Shown one piece after another: positions 35,277-45,371 of a stretch of 64,000 nucleotides of DNA (position 1 is its first letter; each line of letters starts with the position of its first letter). The stretch is from Ruminococcus sp. FMBCY1 (GTDB lineage Bacteria; Bacillota; Clostridia; Oscillospirales; Acutalibacteraceae). The stretch is from contig NZ_CP074197.1 in the NCBI RefSeq assembly GCF_023921805.1, positions 310,001-374,000 on the forward strand, written 5' to 3'. The notes beneath the pieces are model-generated. The model was given only the letters and a program-made list of their open reading frames with translations. It did not search any database and was not told the DNA's origin. A program made the position numbers and the translations under genes.

Positions 35277-36359
35277 TTAAACGAACAGCGGCATATAAGC
35301 GATTGCTAAAAATACAAATGTTGCCACAACTGCTATGGCAAGGTTTACGCCACCCTTGTTTTCAATCTGCTCGTTAATTTTTGACTTAGTGATTGCTGCT
35401 TCTTCGTCTGATTCTTTATCAAAACTCGAAGCGTAGTTTTTAATTGATGAAATTTTCTTTATGCAGTGTTTAAAATACATTCTGTTTGTTCTGAAACCGC
35501 AGATAAGCATAATGGCAAATCTGATTGCTCCGAGAATGTACGGAACAGCAAAGTACAAAAGATTTGTAGAGGACATACCGGCAAATAAATCGCCGACATT
35601 AGCACCGCTGTATCCGCTTTGAAGTATGGCAGAGTAATTATCCATATAAATGTTATATGCCTCTGTAAATTCAGGTGTTGATTGTATAATAAGTGTGCCT
35701 GCAAGCAATCCTACCACGATTACCGATATAACAATGCCGATTGCGTACATTTTCCTGTAAAGCATATATGCACCGGGTAAAATAGCGGATACAAAGCTGA
35801 ATCGTGATTTATTTGTTCTTAAGATTGAACCGAAAACACGCATAAAGTAGTTTGTATTTTTGCCGACAAATTTTGAAACCTCACCTGCGGTTACATTATC
35901 TGCCATTTTTTCGTCTGCCTTAAAACCTGCCATCGGATCAAACGCAATAAAAGGTATTCCGCCGTTTTGCGGATTTTGACCGAAAGGAAAACCGTTCATA
36001 TCCGGCGGAACATTATTATTTCCGTTAACGGAATCATTCTCGGGTTGATTGTCTTTTAACAGAGGCGCTCCGCAATGTTCGCAGTAAAACAAAGTATTGT
36101 CGTTTGGATGACCGCAAATTTTGCAGATTACTTCATTGTCTGAGCCGCTCTCTTTGTCAGCTTCAAAGTCATCGGAACTGTCCGGTTGATCATTTTCAAA
36201 TAAAAAATTTTGTGAATGTTTATCCTGATAAAAGCAGTGTTCCTCCTGCTCGTAGCATTCTCTGTGGTGCGGCGTGCCGCATTCAGGGCAAACTACTATA
36301 TCATCGCCCTCTTTAAACTGTTTGTTACAAACAGGGCATTTATATTTATAAAAATCCAT
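35277..36359 (-). CDS. RING-like/zinc-ribbon membrane protein
   Basis: A 360-residue protein. Residues 6-45 form a prokaryotic RING-like finger (CPVCNKQF, CPECGTPHHRECY); residues about 78-100 are a zinc ribbon (CKICGHPN, CEHCGAPL). A Pro/Asn/Gly linker leads to four membrane segments between about 190 and 355 (FSFVSAILPGAYMLYRKMYA, IVISVIVVGLLAGTLII, LAIAVVATFVFLAIAYMPL), DUF2628-like. It may be a membrane quality-control or signalling protein, but no function is established. Divergent from the DUF4011 helicase gene, with 210 bp between. Confidence 0.75.
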   Translation of the reverse strand: MDFYKYKCPVCNKQFKEGDDIVVCPECGTPHHRECYEQEEHCFYQDKHSQNFLFENDQPDSSDDFEADKESGSDNEVICKICGHPNDNTLFYCEHCGAPLLKDNQPENDSVNGNNNVPPDMNGFPFGQNPQNGGIPFIAFDPMAGFKADEKMADNVTAGEVSKFVGKNTNYFMRVFGSILRTNKSRFSFVSAILPGAYMLYRKMYAIGIVISVIVVGLLAGTLIIQSTPEFTEAYNIYMDNYSAILQSGYSGANVGDLFAGMSSTNLLYFAVPYILGAIRFAIMLICGFRTNRMYFKHCIKKISSIKNYASSFDKESDEEAAITKSKINEQIENKGGVNLAIAVVATFVFLAIAYMPLFV

Positions 36360-36569
36360 ATTTGCCTCCGGGTATTTTTATACAAACTAATTATAACAAA
36401 TAATCTTATTAATTGCAACCATAATTTATTATAATATTTTAAATGTATATAATTTCTGAATTTTATTATTTAACCGCAAAAAGAATATATTTGTTTACAA
36501 AATATTGTAATAAATTGGTAAATCTGATATAATGAAAATGTTGAAATTTTTGAGCAAGGAGGATTACTT

Positions 36570-39500
36570 GTGAATGATAAAGTGAGCGTACAAGTGGTAA
36601 CCTTTGGAGCAATGAATTTTGCAATGCAGCAAAACTATGTTCCGTTTGTGCGCAGCGTAACGATAAAAAATAACAGCGATGAGGAAATTAAAGATATTAT
36701 GTTAAAAATTTCCTTTGAACCTGAATTTGCAAAGCCGTTTACACATAGAATTGAGGTTTTACCTCCGCATACCGAAATTGAGGTAAGTCCTGTTAATATT
36801 ATAGTATCTACGGAGTTTCTGTTCTCACTGACAGAGAGAATTGTTGCACAGATCAGCGTACAGCTTTTATGCGGCGAAGAAGAACTTGTAAATGCCGGTG
36901 ACAATATTGATTTGCTTGCCTATGATGAGTGGAGCGGCTGCTATATAATGCCTGAACTGATTGCGGCTTTTGTGACACCTAATCATCCCGCTATCTCGGG
37001 CATCCTTAAAATCGCAACCGATTATTTAAGAAAATGGGGAAAAGACCCGAGCATAACAGGTTATCAGAGCCGCAATGCAGATGTTGTAAAACTGCAAATG
37101 GCTGCTGTTTATGCCGCTTTACAGTCAAAAAATATTGTGTATAATAATCCGCCTGCAAGTTTTGAAAAAGCAGGTCAGCGTGTGCGACTTCCTTATTCTG
37201 TAATTGAGCAGAAACAAGGTACTTGCATTGACCTTGCGGTTACATATGCGTCTTGTCTTGAGGCGGCAGGACTTTTCCCTTTAATAATGATAAAAAAAGG
37301 TCACGCATACTGCGGCTGCCGTCTTGAAGAGGAAACTTTTGCCGATTGTGTAATTGATGATTTTTCGGCTATAGACAAACGAACGGTAAGCGGAAATGAA
37401 GATATTTTGCTTGTTGAATGTACGGATTTTACGGCGGGAGAAAAGATTGATTTTGACAGAGCGGTAAAGCACGGAAAAAATAATCTGTCAGATTCGGAAA
37501 ATTTTATATGTGCTGTTGATGTTAGAAGAGCAAGAGCGGGAGGACTGCGACCAATTCCGCAAAAAATAGATAGCAACAGTATTTGCGGTTATGACGGGAC
37601 GGTTGATTCGGTTTCTGATTATCAGGCAGCTGCACCTAAGAAACTTAACAGAAGCGGTACAGGTGTAATCGGATATGAGGAAAGTTCGCTTTCAAGAATA
37701 CAGATATGGGAGAGAAAGCTGCTCGATTTCAGTTTAAGAAACTCACTTTTAAATTTCAGAATTACCAAAAACGCTTTGCCGATTTTAACTCATGATCTTG
37801 CCGCTCTTGAGGACAGCCTTGCAGACGGAGTATCTTTTTCAATACGAGAATTGCCGAGCGAATGGACGGCGTCGCTTAGAGATGCAAGGCTTTATGAGAT
37901 AGAAAACGAAAATGACCTTGCAACAAATATTGCAAGCGAAGAGTTTAAAAGCAAAAGACTTTGTGCGGTTATGCACGACGAAGAACTTGAAAAAACTCTG
38001 AAAAATATTTACAGAACAACAAAGTCGAGCATAGAGGAAAACGGTTCAAACACACTTTTCTTAGCACTTGGATTTTTAAAGTGGTATGAAAGCGATATTT
38101 CGGAAAAGCCACGCTATGCACCGCTTATTATGATTCCTGTTGAGCTTGTAAAAAGTTCGCATAATAAAGGCTATTTATTGAGAAGCAGACAAGAGGAAAC
38201 CCAGATTAATGTTACATTAATTGAGTATTTAAGGCAGATTTTCGAACTGAAAATACCGAGCCTTGACCCACTGCCCGAGGACGAGCACGGTACGGACATT
38301 CCGCTTGTTTTCAATACGGTTCGTAATTGTATTCTTGATAAAAAGCGTTGGAATGTTGTGAATACGGCTTGCTTGGGACAGTTTTCGTTCGGTCAGTTTG
38401 TAATGTGGAGTGACCTTAGAAACCGTGCCGACGAATTAATGCAAAATAAGGTTGTTGCAGGTCTTATTGATAAGAAAATTACTGTTGAGCAGGAAGAAAA
38501 TCCGCTGACGGTGTCTGAACTTGATGAACGCATCGCACCCGATGACCTTGCAATACCGTTGAGCGCAGATTCTTCACAGATGCTTGCCATTGCAGAGGCG
38601 GCAAAGGGAAAAAGTTTTGTACTTCACGGACCTCCCGGAACAGGTAAGTCGCAGACAATTACAAATTTAATCGCAAATGCGCTTTATCACGGTAAATCTG
38701 TTCTTTTTGTCGCAGAAAAAATGGCGGCTCTTAATGTGGTTCAACACAGACTTGAAAATATCGGTCTTGCTCCGTTCTGCCTTGAACTTCACTCAAATAA
38801 GGCTAGCAAAAGCAGTGTGCTTTCTCAACTCGAAAAATCACTTGAAGTCGGCAGAATAAAGCATCCCGAAAAATACAAAGCAACAGCAGACAGGCTGAAA
38901 GCTATGCGTGTGAGTATGAATTCTGTAATTGACGGACTTCATAAAAAGCACGAGAGCGGAATTTCCGTGTATGACGCTATAGAACAATATGAAACCTGTG
39001 CCGAATTTAAGAATAAAATAACAATTCCGCAAGACGTTATTAACACTGTTAATGATGACAGAATAGAACAGCTTTCATCCTTAATTTTAAGTTATAAAAA
39101 TTCTGTTGACGGTGTAGGTGATATAGTTAATAACCCGCTTAAAAATATTTCCCTTACGGAATATTCTATACCGTTAAGAGAAAAGCTGTATTCGGATTGT
39201 GTAAATTTGCTTAATCTATATAATAATGCAAAATCGAGCGTTGAAAGAATTTTCGGTACATTTAATATCAATGCCGAATTAAGTGAAAAATCAATCAAAA
39301 ACATTTTAAATCTTAGCAAAGCGTTGCTTATCCCTTCGGCTTTTTCTCCAAGCCTTATTCTTGAAAATAATTACAATGCGGTAACTCAAAAGCTGAATAA
39401 TTATTATGTAAGCATTTGTAACGAAAACAGAGAAAAACAAGAAATTGAAAAAGTGTTTACAAGCGGTATTTATGAATATAACTGTATTCAGGCTCTTAAT

Positions 39501-42326
39501 GAATGGAATGTCGCTCAATCAAGTTGGATATTTAGCAGAAATTCAAAACATAAAAAACTTTTGAAAGAAGTTGCAACATTTTGTGTTATGCCAAATGCCG
39601 TTACCAAAGAAAATATTATCAATTGGTATCAGCGACTTATTAATTTTAATAAATTGCACAATGATAATATGACTTGCGGTAATGAGCTTAGGTATATACT
39701 TAATGAATTAGGTTCTGATTTTAAACAGTCAATTAATAAAACCGATTCCGTCTACAATGCGATAAGTGTGTATAACTATAATGAAATCAGAACAATATTA
39801 AATGCGTTTAAGAATATTAATCTTGCACAGCTTGGAAACGATGTTAATTGTGCAGAAAATTATATATTAAAATGGAATGAATTTTCCGACATTTTCAAAG
39901 TTAATATTGATAATGAGCAGAGCGACAATTGGCTTGACCGCACCGGAAATACTCTTAATAATATAAGTAAGAATATTGACAAATTGTATGCGGTTACGGA
40001 ATATAACGCTAAGCGTGAACAGCTTGCAAATGAACAGCTTGAGTGTATTTGTAATGCGGTTGAAAGCGGTATTGTTAATAAGGAAAATGCAGTTGACGCT
40101 TTCAGATGCAATGTGTATTATGCGCTTGCACTCAAATATATTTCTGTTGACGAGAGCTTGAGCACATTCAGAAGCAATAGCTTTGAGCAAACTATAAAAG
40201 AATACCACGCATTAATTGATGAATATTCAAAACTTACTGTTCAGGAACTTGTGGCTAAACTTTCATCTCAAGTGCCTGTTTCGGGTTCGGCGGGTGCGTC
40301 GTCTTCCGAACTCGGTATTCTTAAAAGAGCGATAAAAAGCAACGGCAGAATGATGTCGATAAGAAAGTTGTTTAACGAAATCCCTGCATTATTACGCAGA
40401 CTTTGCCCGTGTATGCTTATGAGCCCGATTTCTGTTGCACAATACATTGACCCGTCATTCCCTAAATTTGACCTTGTGGTGTTTGATGAAGCATCACAGC
40501 TACCTACAAGCGAAGCTGTCGGCACTATAGCAAGAGGTGAAAATGTTGTGGTAGTCGGTGACCCTAATCAGTTGCCGCCGACAAGTTTCTTTAAATCAAA
40601 CAGAATTGATGAAGAAAACATAGAAAACGAAGATCTCGAAAGTTTGCTTGATGACTGCCTTTCGATTTCAATGCCGCAGATGTACTTAAAATGGCACTAC
40701 CGTTCTCGCCACGAAAGTCTTATCGCATACAGCAATATGAAGTATTACGATAATAAACTTTATACATTCCCGTCGCCGAACGACAGAGTGTCGGCAGTTA
40801 AACTTGTGCACATTGACGGCTACTATGATAAGGGCGGTACAAAGCAGAATAAAGCCGAGGCAGAGGCTGTGGTAAATGAAATTATCCGCAGATTATCCGA
40901 TGAACAACTGCGTACAAAGAGTATCGGCGTTGTAACTTTTAATATTATTCAACAGAATTTAATTGAAGATATGCTTGCCGATGAATTTTCTAAAAAACCC
41001 GAACTTGAAAAATACGACAGCGAATCCGCAGAACCCGTATTTGTTAAAAATCTTGAGAATGTACAGGGTGATGAGCGAGATGTAATTCTGTTTTCAGTCG
41101 GCTACGGTCCCGATAAGGACGGCAAAGTTTCTATGAACTTTGGCCCGCTTAACCGTGACGGCGGTTGGCGCAGACTTAATGTTGCAATTTCAAGAGCAAG
41201 ACAGGAAATGATTGTTTATTCCACTCTTACTCCCGAGCAGATTGATTTGTCACGCACAAGAGCACTCGGCGTTGAAGGGCTTAAAGGCTTTTTGAAATTT
41301 GCGGGACAGAACCGAAATATTGTTATACCCGACGGCAAAGTTTCTGTTCATAACGATAATAGAGTTATTGAAGAAATTGCCAAAGAAATAGAAAAACTCG
41401 GCTATAAGGTGAACTGCAATATCGGTTGTTCGGAATACAAGATTGATATTGGTATCGTTGACCCTGAAAATCCCGACAGTTATCTGCTCGGTATTCTTGC
41501 CGACGGTGAAAACTGCAAAAATTCCGCAACATCTAAAGATAGATTTGTATTACAGCCCGATGTGCTTGCAGGTCTTGGCTGGAAAATTATGCGTGTATGG
41601 ACTCTTGATTGGCTCGATGATTCGGCTCGTGTAATTGAAAAGATTAAATCAGAAATTGAAAATGCGATTTCGGGCAAAAATACCAAGCAAAAAATTTCAG
41701 AGCAAAACAAAACTCAAAATTTAGAATTTGAAAAAATTGATACATCAACACAGATTGAACAGACAAGACAGCGAAAGTACGAAACAGTCGATTCTCAAAT
41801 TCTCGGAAGTTCTGAAAGCTTTTATACAGCAGCGGCAGGGGTCGAAATTCAAAAGCTGATGTTTAAAATTATCTCTGTTCAAGCACCGATAAGTAAAAAA
41901 GCATTGTACAAAAGTGTGCTTTCGGCTTACGGTATTTCTCGATCGGGTAACAGGGCAGAGGCAATACTTGACGGTATTCTCGGCAGAATAATGCACTCCG
42001 AAACCTCTGACAATGGGGTGATATTCGTATGGCAGCCCGAACAAAAACCTGATGAATACAATATTTATCGTGTGTCGGAGCAAAACGAGAATAGGCGCAA
42101 TATTGACGATATTTCCTCAAAAGAAATATTAAATGCAGTCATTCAAGTTTTGAGCGAACAAGGCGGTATGCAAAAATCTGACCTTATTAAAGAAAGTGCC
42201 AAAAAGTTCGGTTTTACAAGAACAGGCACGCTTATTGATACAACGGTCGGTTTTGCTGTCGATAACGCAATCAAAAACGGCAAACTTGTTGTATCGCAGG
42301 ACGGAAAAATTACAGATAAAACATAA
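36570..42326 (+). CDS. DUF4011-SF1 helicase-nuclease-DUF3320 protein (HheA-like defence)
   Basis: A 1918-residue multidomain protein. Residues about 1-120 are a beta domain; 130-300 resemble a transglutaminase-like domain (KQGTCIDLAVTYASCLEAAG with Cys, GHAYCGCRLEE with His, then Asp). DUF4011 spans about 375-560 (IQIWERKLLDFSLRNSLLNF). An SF1 helicase follows: Walker A GPPGTGKSQT near 688, DEASQLPTSEA near 1305, VVVGDPNQLPPT, and NVAISRARQE. Residues about 1594-1683 match the REase_MTES_1575/Vsr-like nuclease (EKLGYKVNCNIGCSEYKIDI, GWKIMRVW). The C-terminus is DUF3320-like. GTG start after AAGGAGG. The helicase-nuclease set matches the single-gene antiphage system Hhe as I recall it. It stands alone on the chromosome, not in the mobile elements. 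Confidence 0.85.
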   Translation: MNDKVSVQVVTFGAMNFAMQQNYVPFVRSVTIKNNSDEEIKDIMLKISFEPEFAKPFTHRIEVLPPHTEIEVSPVNIIVSTEFLFSLTERIVAQISVQLLCGEEELVNAGDNIDLLAYDEWSGCYIMPELIAAFVTPNHPAISGILKIATDYLRKWGKDPSITGYQSRNADVVKLQMAAVYAALQSKNIVYNNPPASFEKAGQRVRLPYSVIEQKQGTCIDLAVTYASCLEAAGLFPLIMIKKGHAYCGCRLEEETFADCVIDDFSAIDKRTVSGNEDILLVECTDFTAGEKIDFDRAVKHGKNNLSDSENFICAVDVRRARAGGLRPIPQKIDSNSICGYDGTVDSVSDYQAAAPKKLNRSGTGVIGYEESSLSRIQIWERKLLDFSLRNSLLNFRITKNALPILTHDLAALEDSLADGVSFSIRELPSEWTASLRDARLYEIENENDLATNIASEEFKSKRLCAVMHDEELEKTLKNIYRTTKSSIEENGSNTLFLALGFLKWYESDISEKPRYAPLIMIPVELVKSSHNKGYLLRSRQEETQINVTLIEYLRQIFELKIPSLDPLPEDEHGTDIPLVFNTVRNCILDKKRWNVVNTACLGQFSFGQFVMWSDLRNRADELMQNKVVAGLIDKKITVEQEENPLTVSELDERIAPDDLAIPLSADSSQMLAIAEAAKGKSFVLHGPPGTGKSQTITNLIANALYHGKSVLFVAEKMAALNVVQHRLENIGLAPFCLELHSNKASKSSVLSQLEKSLEVGRIKHPEKYKATADRLKAMRVSMNSVIDGLHKKHESGISVYDAIEQYETCAEFKNKITIPQDVINTVNDDRIEQLSSLILSYKNSVDGVGDIVNNPLKNISLTEYSIPLREKLYSDCVNLLNLYNNAKSSVERIFGTFNINAELSEKSIKNILNLSKALLIPSAFSPSLILENNYNAVTQKLNNYYVSICNENREKQEIEKVFTSGIYEYNCIQALNEWNVAQSSWIFSRNSKHKKLLKEVATFCVMPNAVTKENIINWYQRLINFNKLHNDNMTCGNELRYILNELGSDFKQSINKTDSVYNAISVYNYNEIRTILNAFKNINLAQLGNDVNCAENYILKWNEFSDIFKVNIDNEQSDNWLDRTGNTLNNISKNIDKLYAVTEYNAKREQLANEQLECICNAVESGIVNKENAVDAFRCNVYYALALKYISVDESLSTFRSNSFEQTIKEYHALIDEYSKLTVQELVAKLSSQVPVSGSAGASSSELGILKRAIKSNGRMMSIRKLFNEIPALLRRLCPCMLMSPISVAQYIDPSFPKFDLVVFDEASQLPTSEAVGTIARGENVVVVGDPNQLPPTSFFKSNRIDEENIENEDLESLLDDCLSISMPQMYLKWHYRSRHESLIAYSNMKYYDNKLYTFPSPNDRVSAVKLVHIDGYYDKGGTKQNKAEAEAVVNEIIRRLSDEQLRTKSIGVVTFNIIQQNLIEDMLADEFSKKPELEKYDSESAEPVFVKNLENVQGDERDVILFSVGYGPDKDGKVSMNFGPLNRDGGWRRLNVAISRARQEMIVYSTLTPEQIDLSRTRALGVEGLKGFLKFAGQNRNIVIPDGKVSVHNDNRVIEEIAKEIEKLGYKVNCNIGCSEYKIDIGIVDPENPDSYLLGILADGENCKNSATSKDRFVLQPDVLAGLGWKIMRVWTLDWLDDSARVIEKIKSEIENAISGKNTKQKISEQNKTQNLEFEKIDTSTQIEQTRQRKYETVDSQILGSSESFYTAAAGVEIQKLMFKIISVQAPISKKALYKSVLSAYGISRSGNRAEAILDGILGRIMHSETSDNGVIFVWQPEQKPDEYNIYRVSEQNENRRNIDDISSKEILNAVIQVLSEQGGMQKSDLIKESAKKFGFTRTGTLIDTTVGFAVDNAIKNGKLVVSQDGKITDKT

Positions 42327-42347
42327 TTACAAGATAGGAAAAATATA

Positions 42348-42673
42348 ATGCCGGATAATGAAGAAAAGTTTTTTCAATAAAATCTCAATGAAAAAGCGCC
42401 GCAACCCGGTATGATGTTTTTTGTGCATTTGCTTTTTGAAAAAAATGTGAAATGCCGTAGCAGTCGGTAATGAATGAAATAATGGAAAAACATCTTGGCA
42501 AAACCGAATGTTTTTCTTATGATAAATCATCGGCAGGTTTTATGCCTGAAAATTATATAGCACATTTTAAAGACGGTGATGTTAATACGGGAGAATATGC
42601 GGCGGGAATAAATTATTTACGCAAATTCCTTATTATAAAAAACAGTTTACATTTATCGGCTAATTTGCTATAA
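42348..42673 (+). pseudogene. Degraded DUF4261-like gene fragment
   Basis: Two frames together read like the start of a DUF4261 protein: MMFFVHLLFEKNVK in one, then NEIMEKHLGKTECFSYDKSS and AGFMPENYIAHFKDGDV in another. A frameshift and a TAG near 42453 separate them, and homology stops after about 80 residues. The ATG at 42470 would give a 67-residue peptide, but nothing supports its translation. Confidence 0.45.
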
Positions 42674-42745
42674 TAAAATTGTATGTAAAATAGTAATCTG
42701 ATTTTTAGAGCTATATATCAAATTAAGACAGGAATGGTATATTTT

Positions 42746-43864
42746 ATGGTACAATTTGAGGAATTATTGTTAAAGGTTCAGGCACTTAAACCTGAAATTG
42801 ATGATTTGTCAGACGCTCTCGGTATGAAAGGTATGCTTTCTGAAATTCAGCAGCTTGAGCTTAAAGCTACCGAACCGGGGTTTTGGGACGATGTAGAAAA
42901 ATCTCAAAAAGTTTTACAGCGTACAGGCACACTAAAAGGCAAGGTTGAGGCTTACGAGGCTTTAGTGGCTAAGTATGAAGATACCTGCGCTTTGATTGAA
43001 CTTGCAAATGAGGAAGAGGATCTTTCGCTTCTTGAAGAGGCTGAAAGCGAGGCAGAGGGAGTTAAAGAAAGTCTTGAAAAGCAAAGACTTCAAACTCTTC
43101 TTACAGGCGAATATGATAAGAACAATGCAATTCTTACTTTCCACGCAGGTTCGGGCGGTACAGAGGCTCAGGACTGGGCGGAAATGCTTTATAGAATGTA
43201 CAACCGTTGGGCAGATGCTCACGGATTTAAAGTAAAAGAAGTTGACTACCTTGACGGTGACGAGGCGGGTCTTAAAAGTGCCGTTCTTCTTGTTGAGGGT
43301 GAAAATGCTTACGGTTACTTAAAGAGCGAGGCAGGCGTTCATCGCCTTGTAAGAGTATCTCCTTTTGATTCGCAGGGCAGAAGACACACAAGTTTTGCCT
43401 CTCTTGAGGTTATGCCTGAAATGGACGATAACATTGAAGTAAATATTGCTCCCGAAGACATCAAAATGGATGTTTACCGTGCGAGCGGCGCAGGCGGACA
43501 GAAAGTCAACAAGACTTCATCTGCCGTTCGTCTTACTCATATTCCGACAGGTATTGTTGTAGCAAGTCAGGTTGAAAGAAGCCAGTATCAAAACCGTGAT
43601 GTGGCTATGAAAATGCTTATTTCAAAACTTATGGAAATTAAAGAGAGAGAACACCTTGATAAAATTGAAGACATTAAAGGTGTTCAAAAAGAAATCACAT
43701 GGGGCAGTCAGATCCGCAGCTATGTGTTTATGCCATACACAATGGTTAAGGATCACCGCACTTCATACGAAACCGGTAATATTCAGGCTGTTATGGACGG
43801 TGATATTGACGGATTTATTAACGCATATCTCAAATGTGCAAGTCTTGGCACATTGCAAAAATAA
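42746..43864 (+). CDS. prfB: Peptide chain release factor 2
   Basis: A 372-residue release factor that terminates translation at UGA and UAA. The stop-codon-recognising tripeptide SPF is in RVSPFDSQGRRHTSFASLEV, and the catalytic GGQ is in YRASGAGGQKVNKTSSAVRL. The ATG at 42746 is chosen over 42734, which would overlap the ribosome-binding site AGGAA. The whole gene is one open frame, so the autoregulatory +1 frameshift found near codon 25 in many prfB genes is absent. Confidence 0.95.
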   Translation: MVQFEELLLKVQALKPEIDDLSDALGMKGMLSEIQQLELKATEPGFWDDVEKSQKVLQRTGTLKGKVEAYEALVAKYEDTCALIELANEEEDLSLLEEAESEAEGVKESLEKQRLQTLLTGEYDKNNAILTFHAGSGGTEAQDWAEMLYRMYNRWADAHGFKVKEVDYLDGDEAGLKSAVLLVEGENAYGYLKSEAGVHRLVRVSPFDSQGRRHTSFASLEVMPEMDDNIEVNIAPEDIKMDVYRASGAGGQKVNKTSSAVRLTHIPTGIVVASQVERSQYQNRDVAMKMLISKLMEIKEREHLDKIEDIKGVQKEITWGSQIRSYVFMPYTMVKDHRTSYETGNIQAVMDGDIDGFINAYLKCASLGTLQK

Positions 43865-43885
43865 TCATTAAAGAGGTAGATAAAA

Positions 43886-45097
43886 GTGAAATATTTGGTA
43901 ATGCTTTGTGACGGTATGGCCGATGAGCCAAACGAGGCACTCGGAAATTCTACACCGATGGAAAAGGCAAACAAGCCTTGTATGGACAGCCTTGCCGCAA
44001 AGGCTGAGGTCGGTATTGTTAAGACTGTAGCAGAGGGTTTAAAACCCGGCAGCGATGTAGCAAACCTTTCCGTACTCGGTTATGAACCTGCCGTATATTA
44101 CAGCGGTCGTTCTCCGCTTGAGGCTGCAAGCATCGGTATTGATTTAAAGGATACAGATGTAACTTTAAGATGTAATCTTGTTACTCTTTCAGATGATGAA
44201 GATTACGAAAATAAAACAATTCTTGATTATTGCGCCGATGATATTTCTTCGGAAGAAGCTAAGATTCTCATTGAGTATATTCAGGAAAAACTCGGAAATG
44301 ATGTATTCCGTTTCTATCCGGGCGTATCTTATCGTCATTGTCTTGTTTGGAGCAACGGTAATCCGCATCCCGGTGTGCTTACACCTCCGCATGATATTAC
44401 AGGCAAGGTAATTACAGATTACATTCCAAAGGGTGAGGCTGTTGACGAGCTTTATGACCTTATGAAGAAGAGCTATGACCTTTTAAAGGATCACCCTGTA
44501 AATCAGGCGAGAATAGCAAGAGGCAAGCGCCCTGCAAACTCAATTTGGCTTTGGGGTGAGGGTACTAAGCCTTTACTTGATAATTTCAGTGAAAAATTCG
44601 GTATAAAGGGCAGTATGATTTCTGCCGTTGACCTCTTAAAAGGTATTGCAATCTGCGCAGGAATGAACAGTGTTGATGTTGACGGCGCTACAGGTTACCT
44701 TGATACAAACTTTGACGGTAAATGTAAGGCTGCTATTGAAGAATTTAAAAACGGCGCCGATCTTGTTTATATACATGTTGAAGCTCCTGACGAGTGCGGT
44801 CACCGTGGTGAAATTGAAAATAAGGTAAAAGCTATTGAAATGATAGACGAGCATATTCTCGGTCCTGTAGTTGAATTTTTAAAGGGCTACGATGATTTTG
44901 CTGTTTTGGTATGTCCTGACCATCCGACTCCGCTTTCTATCCGTACACATACTTCTACTCCTGTTCCGTATCTTATTTATGACAGTAAAAATGAGATTAA
45001 CAGCGGTGTAAAAGTATTCTGCGAAAAAGAAGCAAGAGAAACAGGCAACTACATTGAAAAAGGCTTTACTATGATGAATTATTTTCTTACAAAATAA
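43886..45097 (+). CDS. apgM: Cofactor-independent phosphoglycerate mutase, archaeal type
   Basis: A 403-residue enzyme of the alkaline-phosphatase superfamily interconverting 3- and 2-phosphoglycerate in glycolysis. The metal-binding start YLVMLCDGMADEP, the nucleophile Ser region PGSDVANLSVLGYEP, HVEAPDECGHRGEIENK and VLVCPDHPTPLSIRTHTS are all present. Length is as expected for the ApgM family, distinct from the longer GpmI. AAGAGG lies before the ATG, 21 bp after prfB. Confidence 0.93.
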   Translation: MKYLVMLCDGMADEPNEALGNSTPMEKANKPCMDSLAAKAEVGIVKTVAEGLKPGSDVANLSVLGYEPAVYYSGRSPLEAASIGIDLKDTDVTLRCNLVTLSDDEDYENKTILDYCADDISSEEAKILIEYIQEKLGNDVFRFYPGVSYRHCLVWSNGNPHPGVLTPPHDITGKVITDYIPKGEAVDELYDLMKKSYDLLKDHPVNQARIARGKRPANSIWLWGEGTKPLLDNFSEKFGIKGSMISAVDLLKGIAICAGMNSVDVDGATGYLDTNFDGKCKAAIEEFKNGADLVYIHVEAPDECGHRGEIENKVKAIEMIDEHILGPVVEFLKGYDDFAVLVCPDHPTPLSIRTHTSTPVPYLIYDSKNEINSGVKVFCEKEARETGNYIEKGFTMMNYFLTK

Positions 45098-45128
45098 TTT
45101 TTCGTCTACATAATTCATTAAAAAATTT

Positions 45129-45180
45129 ACATCCTCACATTTATAATTGAATTAATCAATAAAAATGTGAGGATGTTTTT
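45129..45180 (+). terminator. Terminator hairpin overlapping a downstream ribosome-binding site
   Basis: ACATCCTCACATTT pairs with AAATGTGAGGATGT, followed by T5. The 3' arm contains GTGAGGA, seven to eight bases before the ATG at 45181, so the same hairpin would hide the ribosome-binding site of the next small gene. Confidence 0.7.
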
Positions 45181-45369
45181 ATGCGTGAATTTATATTAAT
45201 TGTAACCGCTGTAATCATAATTGCACTTGTTGCCGTAGTGTTTGTAATAATGTATATAAACCATAATAAAAAGAACGGTAAGTCCCACAAGCCGACAATT
45301 ATTTATTACAAAGTCAAAGAAAACGAAACCGAAGATAATACAGAAAATAATTCTGTAAAAGATAATTGA
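45181..45369 (+). CDS. Small single-pass membrane protein
   Basis: A 62-residue protein: an N-terminal membrane segment (FILIVTAVIIIALVAVVFVI) then a hydrophilic Lys/Glu/Asn-rich tail (NHNKKNGKSHKPTIIYYKVK). I do not recognise the family. The segment and charge pattern look like a real protein, but expression must pass a terminator hairpin that also covers the ribosome-binding site. Convergent with the HAD gene. Confidence 0.45.
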   Translation: MREFILIVTAVIIIALVAVVFVIMYINHNKKNGKSHKPTIIYYKVKENETEDNTENNSVKDN

Positions 45370-45371
45370 TA

